A stretch of DNA of 64,000 nucleotides, from contig JAPVLO010000570.1 in NCBI GenBank assembly GCA_027257055.1, positions 496,001 through 560,000 on the forward strand, in the 5' to 3' direction. The notes under the pieces were generated by a model. That model saw only the letters and a program-made list of their open reading frames with translations, was not told the origin of the DNA and ran no database searches. The position numbers and the translations under genes are program-made. Positions 47,436 to 58,172 of the stretch are shown here, in pieces (within the stretch, counting starts at the first letter, position 1; every line of letters begins with the position of its first letter). The DNA comes from Cephalopachus bancanus (Eukaryota > Chordata > Mammalia > Primates > Tarsiidae).

Positions 47436-47450
47436 AGTATCGATTATAAT
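47028..47450 (+). pseudogene. L1 ORF2 relic frame
   Basis: Open stretch within the inverted part of the twin-primed L1. It contains the segment after the RT domain (PEIKPLIYNQVIIEKANQNK, then DTYLLPNS, ILEENLVNTLLGI). ORF2 similarity ends at about 47435, and the rest of the 223-codon frame to 47699 is unrelated L1 on the other strand. Not functional. Confidence 0.85.
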
Positions 47451-47694
47451 ACTTATTTTATTTTTTCTAATTTTATTTATTTGAATACTTTCTTTGCTAA
47501 TATTGGCTATGGTTTGTTGATTTTAAAAATAATTTCAGAAAAGCATTTTTTGTCTTTTTTGCCTTATGGTTTCTATTTTGTTCATTTCTGCTGTGATGTT
47601 TATTATTTATTTTCTTGTCATAATTTTTGGTTTCCATTGTTCCTGTTTTGCCAGTACCTTGATGTATGTCATTATGCGATTTATTTGAATTTTT

Positions 47695-48245
47695 TTTAAG
47701 ATGTGGGTTACAATTCAAGGTTAGGTACATAAGTGGTCATTGTACAGGTAAAGTTTGGGATTTCCTTTGGTCCTCATTTCACCTGGTTTAAGATTGGGTA
47801 CCCTTATTGATATTACGTGCGTTCCCCTCCTATGGCAGTCTCCCACTACCGCAAATCCCTTTTTATAGTGTTATGATAAACGTTCATTGTCCACTTATGA
47901 GTGAGTACATGTGGTGCTCAGATCTTTTTTTCTGTGATAGATCACTGAGTATTATAGATTCTAAACCCATTCAAGTTACTGTGAAGTCCATAATTTTGTC
48001 CTTCTTTATGGCTGCATAATATTCCATCATATATATGTACCTTTTTTAAAAATCCAGTCCACTTTTGATGGAAAGCACAGTTTGTTCCATGACTTTGCTA
48101 TTGTGAATAGTGCTGCAATAAACATGCTTGTGGGGGTATCTTTTTTATGGGAGGATTTGAGTTCTTCCAGGTATATTTCCAGAAGGGGGATTGCTGGGTT
48201 GTATGGAGGTTGATTTTCAGATCGTTTATGAACTGTCATACTGTA
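47695..48245 (-). mobile_element. L1 3' end, subfamily with extra 3' UTR block
   Basis: GTGGGTTACAATTCAAGGTT at 47703, the extra block GGTCCTCATTTCACCTGGTT (47770) shared with the copy at 32.55 kb, then ORF2 C-terminus to about 48240. Confidence 0.9.
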
Positions 48246-48249
48246 AATC

Positions 48250-50680
48250 TCAAACTATACAAAGTTTGTCTATCCTTCTTGTTTATATTTGCAGTTTGGT
48301 GGTATCTATAGTGACAACATTTGTTACACATTTTTTTCTCATGTATGTTTCTGTTTTGCCAATTTTATACTTTCACATTTTCATGATGCTTTTTATTATC
48401 CTTTAACTTCAAGGTGTAAGACTCCCTTAATGATTTATTTTAAGACCAGTCTGGTTGTGATGAAATCCCTCAATTTTTACTTCTCTGGGAAAAAGTATAT
48501 TGCTTCTCTACTTCTGAAAAATAACTTTCCTGAGTATAGTATTCTTTACTACCCATTTTTAAAATACAATAATTCATTCTCTGCTGTTTTGCCAAGAAAT
48601 CTGTTGATAGCTAATGATGTTTCCCTTATATCTGACTTGACACTTTTATTTTGCTGTTTATAAAATTCTCTTGTCTTTTTATTGTTTGACTATAACATGC
48701 CTCATCGAGGACTTTTCTGAGTTGGATCTCATTGGAGATATTTGACCTTTGTGATTTTAGGTGCCCATATCTCTCACATGACTCAATGTTTTCAGCTATT
48801 ATTTTATTAAATTGTTTTGTGTGTCTTTTTTTGTTAATTCTCTTTCTGAAGAACACATTATGTGACATTTTTTCACTTCACTTAATGGTTTTTCATAGGT
48901 CCTGTAGGCTTTTCTCATTCATTTTCATTTACTTTTATTTATGGTTGAACTGAATTCTTTTTGAAGAACTGGCTTCAATTTCAAAAATTATTTCTTCTGC
49001 TTGTTTTTGTTTGTTGTTGAAGCTATCAATTGTATTTTTTATTTTATTCATTGAATTCTTTAGCTCCTATATTTCTGTTTGCTTCCTTTTTATGATATCT
49101 ACCTCTCTTGAATTTCTCTGTTGAATTTTTTTTTTTCTGATTTCGTTGAATTGTCTATGTGCATTCTCTTATATATCACTGTTACTTTAGGAACATTATT
49201 TTGAATTCCTTTTAATGAGATTTAGAAGTTTTCTTTTTTTGAGAAGACTTACTGGTGAATTATTGTGTTTCATTGTTGGTGTCTTTTTTTAAAAATGTTT
49301 CTCTTGTCCCTACATTGATGTCTGCCTCTCTGGTGAAACATTTGCTTTTTCTGATTTTATAAAGTAGCTTTCATAGGGAAGTAACTGTTTTCCTGGAGAT
49401 GTGTTTCATACTATTTATTGAGTAGTGTGTTTTTGCTTTGGTTCTTGATGGAACCATAAGTGTAATCTCTTTGTAAATTTTTTTAGGTGTAGTCAGTGTA
49501 AGCAGTGCCTGCTGGTCCTCAGTGGCATAAATTGTGGATACTTATGGAGGAAGTGGTGCAGCTATACTGAGAATGAGAGCCACTGAGTGGGCTGGTTTTC
49601 AGGTTTATGCTATGGGAGAGTGTTGTATGCCTAGCGTAGCATCTCCACCATTTGAGGGAACAAAGTTGCTGACTGTGACAGTATCTAAGTGGACAAGTCC
49701 TCAGTTTCCAGGGGACACCTATAGCATTTGACATCTGTGTTGCTAAGGGGAGTGAGATAGCTGGTGGCAGCACACACTGGGTGGACTGATCTTCTGTGCT
49801 TTGGGTGTGTGCTCAGTTCATAATGCATCTTCAGTTGGAGAATGTGTGGTCTTCACAGCAGCACATGCTGGGCTATCAAGCCTCAGTACTCAGGGGTTTC
49901 ACAAGGTGCACGACAGTTTCACAGCTGGAGGGGTCAGTGTTGCTGGCTGTGGTGGATAATGGGCAGTCAGTTTTAGGACTCCCAGGAGTCTTTGTGTCAG
50001 CAGTTATCTTTGTCTTGAAAGAACCACCCTGCTCTGCTAAACCACATGTTCCCTGGAGTGTAGGGCACTACATGGTCCTATATACTGGGGTCACAACTGT
50101 ATTACTGTGTGTAGCCTAGATGATGTTGCTGCAACCATTTGTGTGGATGAAATTGAGTGTTAACCAGGACCTGTGATGTTGTGATGTAAGGTCTATTGTT
50201 CCTCAGACTAGAGTGTTCTCCAGCAGTGGCTTCATTCCCATAATGGTGTCAAGTCATAGCAATACAGTTTTGCAGGAATGAGTAGTCAGTGTGTTTTCCT
50301 TGTCTGGAGTGATGCATCTATGTAAACCTCAAGCAACTCTATATCCTAGGCTCAGGTTCTGTAAGGATTGTGTGTGGTTTTCTTGTATCTACAGTTGCTG
50401 ACATCATCAGTGGTAATGGGATAGCTGATAATTTACCACTTAACTTTTTCATGTAATAGGGAATTCCAGTTAGCACTAGGCAATTCTGACTGAGTGTATT
50501 GCTTTCCTCTTTATGCTTTCATCTTGCAATTGTGTGCCTCAGATATGTTTTTCCAGTTTATTACTGAGTTCCAGTGTTCTCTCTTAGTCATTCGACTTGA
50601 AATGCAGTTATTTATTTGTTGTTTTGGTCCTTCTTTGGGAGAGGAGATGAGCAATGTGCATGATTAGTCAGCCATTTTGA
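48250..50680 (-). mobile_element. 5' part of an old L1 (5' UTR and ORF1 region)
   Basis: Complement near 50650-50678 reads AAAATGGCTGACTAATCATG then TCCTCTCCCAAAGAAGGACC, the typical start of an L1 5' UTR. Inwards are ORF1-like blocks (TTCAGCTATTATTTTATTAA at 48790, CTTCTGCTTGTTTTTGTTTG at 48996). The GC-richer 49500-50300 is 5' UTR. The 107-codon and similar frames at 49.5-50.1 kb are not genes. It may be the 5' part of the old minus-strand L1 to the left. Confidence 0.65.
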
Positions 50681-50702
50681 TAATGTATTTTCCTTCCCAC
50701 AA

Positions 50703-50980
50703 CATTTTTTTTTAAATTGGAGTCTCATTCTGTCACCTAGGCTGGAGTGCAGTGGCACGACCATGGTTCACTGTAGTCTTGGCCTCCTGGGCAGAGATGA
50801 TCCTTCTACCTCATCCTACTGAGGAGCTGGGATTACAGGTGAACACTTCCACATCTGACTAATTTTATTATTTTTTATAGAGATGAGGTATTACTATTGT
50901 TATTTAGGCTGGTCTTGAACTCCTGGGTGCAGACAATATTTCTGGCTCAGAACCAAAGCCCAGCCACCGTACTATAACTT
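50703..50980 (-). mobile_element. Old AluJ-like dimer
   Basis: TTTAAATTGGAGTCTCATTC ... GCTGGAGTGCAGTGGCACGA ... GGCTGGTCTTGAACTCCTGG in reverse. No young lineage changes. Its left-monomer end is broken near 50975, at the target site of the small L1 next to it. Confidence 0.9.
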
Positions 50981-50986
50981 TTGGTA

Positions 50987-51177
50987 GAATGATTTGAATT
51001 CCTCGGTATATTATAATACTATAAGAAAGGAATTGACAGTAGTGGGAAACTGTCAGGGGAGGGGTGGTTGGAGTGGCAGCTGAGGGAAACTGCTAGGGGA
51101 AGGGGGACATACCTCATCACCAAGGGTACGCTGAATTGTACCCCACATCTTTATAACAAAAAAATGAAAAAAAAAAC
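50987..51177 (+). mobile_element. Miniature twin-primed L1, 191 bp
   Basis: Target duplication AACTTTTGGTA at 50976-50986 and 51178-51188, exact. The first ~24 bp (GAATGATTTGAATTCCTCGG) is L1 ORF2 in minus orientation (compare GAATGATTTGAGTTCCTCTG at 52953). From about 51010 the 3' UTR runs forward to GAATTGTACCCCACATCTTT (51133-51152) and an A tail. The forward part contains a local duplication (GGGAAACTGTCAGGGGA / GGGAAACTGCTAGGGGA). Confidence 0.88.
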
Positions 51178-51189
51178 AACTTTTGGTAC

Positions 51190-52440
51190 ACATATGTGTG
51201 CATTTTTATTATGTATATACCCAGACATAGCTACTCTTATCTTTATTATTTCCATTCTTTTTACTTTGGGTTTAATGTATTCTTCTTTGTCTAGTTTATT
51301 ACATTGCAGGCTGAGGTAATTGATTTCAATCATTTACTTTTTTCTAATATATGGATCTAGTCCTATACATTTTTCTCTAAATATTGTTACAGCAGCATCA
51401 TACATTCTGAGAAGTATTTCCTGTTTCATTTCCTAAAAATATTTAAAATTTTCCATTGATTTTCTTTGAGGCATAAGTTTTTAGAAGAGTGCTATTTAGT
51501 TTAAAATTATTTAGAAATTTCTCAAGCTTTTTTAGGTTGTTGATTTTAAATTTAAATTCATCATGATCAGAAAATATTTTTTATATATTTTTTTCAGTTG
51601 GAGTTTCACTCTGTTGCACAGGCTGGAGTGCAGTGGCAGGCTCACGGCCACCCCAGCATCTATCTGCTAGAAGTGGGTGATCCTTCCACCTCAGTCCTCC
51701 AAGTAGCTGGAACTACAGGTACATGCTAACATGCCTGGCTAATTTTTTGATTTATTGTAGAGATGAGGTTTTACCATGTTGCTCAGGCTGTTTTCAATCC
51801 TGTAGAAAATATTATTTGTAAGACTTCAATCCGTTAAAATGTATTGAAAGTAGATGTTTATTATACAATGAAGGGAATGTCTGTGTTGCTTTTGTTGGTA
51901 AATTAGGCAAAGTTACTTAATAGTAATTGTTCAAGTCTTTTATATCCTTGGTGATTTTCTGTGTATTTTTTGCAGTGATATTATTAACTGTATTTATTAT
52001 ATTGTCTAGTGTTAATATAGCCACTTTTCTCATTTCAATAGTGTTTACATGGCATATTTTTTTCTACTTTAAGGTGTTTTTTTCTATATATGTAATGTAT
52101 TTCTTGTAGTTGGAATTTAGTTTTTAAAAAATTCAATGAATTTATATTGTCTCAATCTGACAATATCTACCTTTAAAATAAGAAATTTAGGCCATTTATA
52201 TTTAATAAAAATATTATCACTCATTTGAAATCTGTCATTTTATTATTTGTTTTCTGTTCGTCTCTTTTCTATCTACTTTTGAATAATTAAGCGCTTTTAT
52301 GATTTTTGTCACCTGTAGAATTATTAGTTCTAACTATATTCCAAACATTAGTGGTTGCTATGGTGTTAATTGTATACATCTTAATTCTTCATAATCAACC
52401 TTTAAGTGATATACTGCTGCACTTATAGTATAATAACCTT
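51190..52440 (-). mobile_element. Old L1 ORF2 endonuclease region
   Basis: Minus-strand ORF2 5' half: TTTGGGTTTAATGTATTCTT (51267), TTTTTAGAAGAGTGCTATTT (51478), GTTCAAGTCTTTTATATCCT (51928), all in order, interrupted by an Alu. Broken frames only. Confidence 0.75.
51579..51803 (-). mobile_element. 5'-truncated Alu in old L1
   Basis: Right monomer, linker (TTGATTTATTGTAGAGATGA) and a short piece of left monomer, then the duplication. AGAAAATATT at 51569-51578 and 51804-51813. Most of the left arm is missing. Confidence 0.88.
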
Positions 52441-52864
52441 ATAAATTTATATTTCATATAATAAATCCAATAATAGTTTATTGTTTTAACTTTATTTATT
52501 ATTTTATTATAAAGATATGGGGTACAATTCAGGGTTAGGTATGCAAATGTTGATTATGCAAGTACCCTTTTTGATGAGGTATGCCCCTCCCTTTCCAAGC
52601 AGTTTCCCTCAACTGCCTATCCCACCCCCTCCCCTGACAGTTTCACACTACTGCCAATCCCTTTCTTATAGTATTATAATTGTTCAAAGTCTTCTTATGA
52701 GTGAGAATATATGGTACTCTCTTCTTTGTTTCTGTGATAGATCACTGAGTGTGATCAACTCTAAATCCATCCAAGTTGCTGTGAAGTCCATATGTTTGTC
52801 CTTCTTTATGACTGCATTATATTCCATTGTGTATATGTACCACATTTTTTTTATCTAGTCCAGC

Positions 52865-55800
52865 TTCAATGGGGAGCATGGTTGGTTCCATGTTTTTGCT
52901 ACTGTGAAGAGAGCTACAACAAACATACGTATGCAGGTATCTTTTTTGTAGAATGATTTGAGTTCCTCTGGCTATATTCCCAATAGGGGGATTGCTGGGT
53001 CATATGGAAGGTAAATATCTAGTTCTTTCAGAAATCACCATACTACCTTCCAAAGAGGTTGTACTAGTTTACATTCCCACCATCAATGTGTTCCTTTTTC
53101 TCCACATCTTTGTCAGAATCTGTTGTTTGTTTTATTAATAGTGGCCATTATTACTGGGCTTAGGTGATCTCAATGTGGTTTTGGTTTGCATGTCTCTGAT
53201 GATGAGTGAAGCTGAGCACTTTTTCATGTGTCTGTTGGTTGCCCTTATATCTTCTTTTGAGAAGTATCTATGCATGTCTTTTGCCCACTTTTTAATGGGA
53301 CTGTTTGTTTTTTTGAAGTTCAGCACATTTAAATTCCTTGTAGATCCTAGATGTTAGACCTTTGTCAGATATACAGTAGGCAAATATTTTTCCCATTCTG
53401 TGGGCTGTCTCCCAGCTCTCTAGATGGTTTCTTTTGCTTTGCAGAACCTCATTAGTCTGATGAGGTCCCACTTGTCTATCTTATTTTTTAAGATATGGGC
53501 ATCTAGGGTTCTGAATAGGAATTGGTTGTCAGTATCAATTACCATAAGGGTATATCCTGTGTTTTCTAAGATTATTATAGTTTGAGGTTTTATGTTTTGG
53601 TCTTTGATTCATTTAAGTTTAATTTTTGTGTAATGTGATGGGCAGGGGACCTGTTTCAATCTTCTGCATGTGATCAGCCAGCTTTCCCAGCACCATTTAC
53701 CAAATAGGTTCTCCTCTCCCCAGCGGTTGTTGTTGGAGGCTTTGTCAAAGATGAAGTGGTTGAGAAATTAAGACTTTGCTTCCAGAATTTCTATTCCATT
53801 CCATTGGTCTATGTGCCTGTTCTTGTAACAATACCAGACTGTTTTGATTACTGTAGCCTTATAGCAAAATTTGAAGTCTAATTATGTGATACCTTCTGCT
53901 TTGTTTCTTTTGCTATGGATTGTTTTGGCATTTGTTGTCATTTCTGTTTCCATATGAATTTCTGTATTGTCATTTCCAGGTCTGAGAAGAATGATGTTGG
54001 CAACTTAATGAGTATTGCATTGAATGTGTAGATTATCTTTGGTAGGATGGACATTTTAACAAAGTTGATTCTTCCTATCCTTGAGCATGGACTATTTTTC
54101 CATTTGTTTGTGTTTTCTTGGATTTTTTTGGCAGTGCTTTGTAGTTCTCATCGTAAAGTTCTTTCACTTCTCTGGTTAGGAAGATGCTGAGGTATTTCAT
54201 TTTATTGTGACTATTGTGAATGCAAATGTGCTTTTAATTTGGGTCTCTGTCTGCTTGTTGTTGGTGTATAGAATACAACTGTCTTTTGCATGTTTATTTT
54301 GTACCCTGAGATTTTGCCAAAGTCCTTTATCAGTGCAAGCAGATTTTTGACAGATTCTCTTGGATTTTTAAGGTATAGGATCATATCATCAGCAAAGAGG
54401 GATAACTTGACTTCCTCTTTTCCTATCTGGATACCCCTGATTCCCTTCCCTTGTCTAATTGCCCAAGCTAGAACTTCCAATAAAATGTAGAACAGGAAGA
54501 GTGAGAGTGGGCAGTCTTGTCTTGTTCCAGTTTTCAGGAGAAATGTTTCCAGTTTCTTTCTATTTAGCAATATGTTAGCTGTAGGTTTATCATAGTTAAC
54601 ACTTACTATTTTTAGTTATATTCCTTCTATACCTAGGTATTTCAGGGTTTTTATCAAGAAGGGATGCTGGATTTTATCAAAACTTTTGGTCAACATATAA
54701 TGATATCATGTGGTTCTTGTTTTTACATCTGTTGATGTATTTAATTACATTTATGTTCTTGCAAATGTTGAACTGGTCCCACCCTGGGGATGAAGCCTAC
54801 TTGGTCATAGTGGATGATTTTTGAGATGTGTTTTTGGATCCAATTTGCTGAAATCTTTTTGAGGATTTTTGCATCTATATACATAAGGTATATTGGCCTG
54901 TAGTTCTCTTTTTTTGTTGAATCTTTACCTGGTTTGGATATCAGTGTGATGTCAGCTTGGTAAAATGTTTTGGGAAGAATTCCATCTTTCTCAATTACCT
55001 GGAATACCTTCAATAGGATTGGTATCAGCTCCTCCTTGTACGTTTTGTAGAATTCTGCTGGAAAACCATCCAGTCCATGACTTTTTTTGGTAGATAGTCT
55101 TTGTATGACAGAGTCAATGTCCTGGGTTGTTATTGGCCTATTTAATGTGTCAATGTCTTCTTGTTTCAATGTGGGAAGGTTGTGTGATTTCAGAAAATTC
55201 TCCATTTCATTTAGGTTATCAAGTTTGTTTCGATATAGGTGTACATAGTAATCTCTGATAATGTTTTGTATTTCTTTGGGGTCAGTTGTGATTTGATTTT
55301 TTTTATATATATATTTCTGATTGTGTTCATTTGGACTTTTTCTCTCTTTTTCTTGGTTATACTGGCTAGGGGGCTATAAATATTATTTAAATTTTTTCAA
55401 AGAACCAGCTTTTTGTTTTGTTGATGTTTTCTATTATATTCTTGTCTTCTATGTTCCATATTTAGGCTCCTATTTTGGTGATTTGGATTCTTCTGCTAGT
55501 GTTGAAGTTTTGGTGGTCTTCCCTTTCTAGCTTCCTTAGGTCATTTATTAGGCTGTACTTTTGATCTTTCTGTGTTCCTGTTGTGTGCTCATAGAGATAT
55601 AAATTCTACCCTAGAACTGTTTTCATGGCATCCCAGAGGTTTTGTAATATGCTTCTTCATTTTCATTTGTTTCTAGGAATCTTTTATTTTCTGCTTTGAT
55701 TTAAATGTTGACCAGTAGTTGTTCAGCATCATGTTGTTTACTTTCCTTGTCTTTGTGGACTTTGGAGAAATGCTGGTGTTGATATTTATTTTTATTTCAC

Positions 55801-56500
55801 TGTGCTCTGAGAATGTGCATGGAAGATTTCAACCTTATGGAATTTGTTTATGTTTGTTTTATGGCCAAGGGTGTGATCAATCTTTGTGCATGTTCTATAT
55901 GGTGATTAGTAGAATGTATAGTCTGTGAACGTTTGGTGGATTAACCTGTAGGTATCTATTAAGTCCATTTGGTCAAGTGTCAAGTTTAGGTTCTGGATCC
56001 GCTTGTTGTTTTTTGGCCTCAATGATCTATCTAGGGTTGTTAGTGGAGTATTCAAGTCCCCTGCTATAATAGTGTTAGAGTCAATATATTTTTTATGTTT
56101 ATTTAGTAGTTGCTTTACAAAGCTGGTGCTCCTGTGTTGGGCACATATATGTTTAGGATGGATTTTCTTGTTGTTGGATTGAATCTTTTATCATTAGGTA
56201 GTATCCTTTTGCATCTTTTTTATTTTTTGATAGCTTAAAATTTTTTTTTTTTATATTAATGTTGCAACTCTTGCCTTCTTTTGTGATTCATTTGCCTGGA
56301 AAGTCACTTTCTGTTCTTTAACTTTGTGTCTTTGTGTCCCCTTTTAGTGAGATGAGTCTCCTGGATGCAGCAAATAATTTGGTCATGTTTTCTTATCCTG
56401 TTTATATGCTGTGTCTTTTCATTGGTGCATTTATTTCATTCACATTCAGGCTGATTATTTAAATGTGGTTGTTCATCACTGTCACAAGTTCTTATAAAGT
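52865..56500 (-). pseudogene. L1 ORF2 (endonuclease + reverse transcriptase), broken
   Basis: Endonuclease part: near 56030-56090 the complement encodes an AGDLNTPLT-type motif that holds catalytic Asp and Asn, followed by the NKRIQNLNLTL segment. RT part: frame 55205-54741 has [49 protein letters not shown] and HYDQVGFIP. Frame 54570-54211 has TRQDCPLS (usually RQGCPLS) and an intact FADDMILYL catalytic motif. The C-terminal part lies at about 53326-52865. Usual length is about 1270 residues; several stops and frame changes break it. Confidence 0.88.
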
Positions 56501-56639
56501 TTTTTCTTTGGTGCTTGTTTTCTTTTGTCTTTGGTGTTAACGTATGTGTGTGTTTTTAAGTTTCTTGTTGCACTGTATTCTCTGCTGATTTTGTGCTCTA
56601 CTGTTCTCTTTCAAAATGTGTGGTCATTCTTTTTTCTTT

Positions 56640-57545
56640 TTTTTCCTGTGCTTAATACCTTTTTAGGTGTCTCCTGTATATCGGGTCTGGAAGCTGCATA
56701 ATCTCTTAGGGATTGAATGGCTGGGAAGATTTTTTAAATTTTCTGTCATGATGAAGCTGAGCTTGGTGGGTAGGAAATTTTGGTTGAAATTGTTTATCTT
56801 TGAGGACTTTGAATATAGGACTCCAGTGCCTTCTTGTTTGTAGTGTTTCTGCCAATAGGTCTGCTGCTATTCTGATTGGGTTTTTCCTGGCAAGTAGTTT
56901 GACCTTTCTCTTTTCCTTCCTTTAGAAATTTTTGTTTTTGTGCCTACTTTGTGTAGGTGAATTACTATGTGTCTTGGGATTGGTCTTCTCTTTTGATGTC
57001 TTGAGGGGTTTCTCTGTATCTCTTGTGCTTGACTGGTCACATCTGGTGAGATGGGGAAAGATTTCTTGCATTACTTCCTGGAATACTTGCTTCAAGTTGT
57101 TCTCTTTTTCCCCTTTCTTCCTCTGGGATACCAATCAGTTGTAGGTTTGGTCCCTTGATCTAATCACACTTTTCTTGTAGGCCTTCTTCTTTCTTTCTGA
57201 GTTTCTTCATATTTTACAGATTGAGTTGAATCATATTTCTGGTCTTGTAGCTCTGGGGTTTTTTCTTCAGCTAGATTAATTCTGTTTTACATGCCTGTCA
57301 TCTTGTTATTTATTTCCTGGATGCAATTTTTTTTGCCAAAATCTCTGTTACAAGTTGTTTCAGTGTTTCATCTTGTCTTTCTTGAGTCATATTCCCTTTT
57401 TTTATTCTTTCCTTAATCCCTGTCTTATTCTGGATACAGTTGTTGGTGACTTCCATTGTTTGGGCACCAAGGTCTGATTTTTCAAGAGTTTTGTTTGGGG
57501 TACACTTGAAATTGCCTGAGGTCTTCTTTTGCTTTTTCCTCATTT
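56640..57545 (-). pseudogene. L1 ORF1, broken
   Basis: Frame 57543-57310 is rich in Lys, Glu and Gln, as in the N-terminal and coiled-coil half. Frame 57134-56922 contains EKENNLKQVFQEVMQEIFPHLTR, the RRM region. The complement of 56880-56690 encodes the C-terminal domain (ADLLAETLQTRRHWSPIFKV, then a YPAKLS-like stretch). It is split over at least three frames. Confidence 0.82.
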
Positions 57546-57870
57546 GTGACAGTTCTCTTGTTTTTCTTTTTAGTTCTGTTATTTAGTTTCATTGGGAGTG
57601 GTTTTTCCTTCTGATGTTTGCTCAGTTCTTTATTTTTCCTGATCTGGGCTTTAGATTGTTCTATTATGTAATTGGATGGTGGATGGAAAGTTTTTCTGTC
57701 TCTTGTAGCTTTTGAAATTCTAATAAAGTAGGGGATCGGTGCTAGGATTCAGTAACTACTTGCAAATTACAATATTCACTTACTGTGGCATGTGTTCTCT
57801 GAGACTCACTCCCCATTGCCACTGTATTGATGATGTAAAGCAGAAGCCAATGCAAAAAATAATTGAACAA

Positions 57871-58172
57871 GCCGGGCTCGGTGGCTCAGCCTGTAATCCC
57901 GCGCCTTTTGGGGAGGCTGAGGTGAGTGGATTGCCTGAGCCCGCGGGTTCGAGACCCACCTGGGCAGCGAGACCTCATCTCTACAATAATAAAAAAAAAA
58001 AAAAAAAAAATCACCCCGGCGTGGTTGCGCATGCCTGTAATTCCAGCTACTTGGAAGGCTGAGGTGGAAGGATCACCCGAGCCCAGCAGGTCGAGGCTGC
58101 GGTGACCGGGAGCAGCCACTGCACTCCAGTCTGGGTGACAGAGTGAGACTCCAATTCAAATAATAATAATAA
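57871..58172 (+). mobile_element. Dimeric Alu, young type, in the L1 5' UTR
   Basis: GCCGGGCTCGGTGGCTCAGC start, 6-bp-deletion type, long A-rich linker (57989-58011), tail (TAA)n. Target duplication ATAATTGAACAA (57859-57870) and ATAATTGAAAAA (about 58175-58186). It inserted into the 5' UTR just upstream of ORF1 of the full-length L1. Confidence 0.96.

Larger units (their letters stand above)
44810..47692 (-). mobile_element. Old minus-strand L1 ORF2, split in two
   Basis: 44860-45003 and 47437-47692 are adjacent parts of the same ORF2 region on the minus strand. The first has TTAGCTTGTTCAGGTTTTCT; the second has TCTAATTTTATTTATTTGAA and TTCTATTTTGTTCATTTCTG. The gap between them holds the L1 at 45005-47435. 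They may belong to the L1 that begins at 42740. Confidence 0.65.

Noticed and set aside
47028..47699. 223-codon ORF as a gene
   Set aside because: The first two thirds are L1 ORF2 and the rest is chance reading through an unrelated antisense L1.
49519..50119. GC-richer region with several 65-107 codon frames
   Set aside because: It is the 5' UTR of an old minus-strand L1; frames overlap on both strands and carry no domain.
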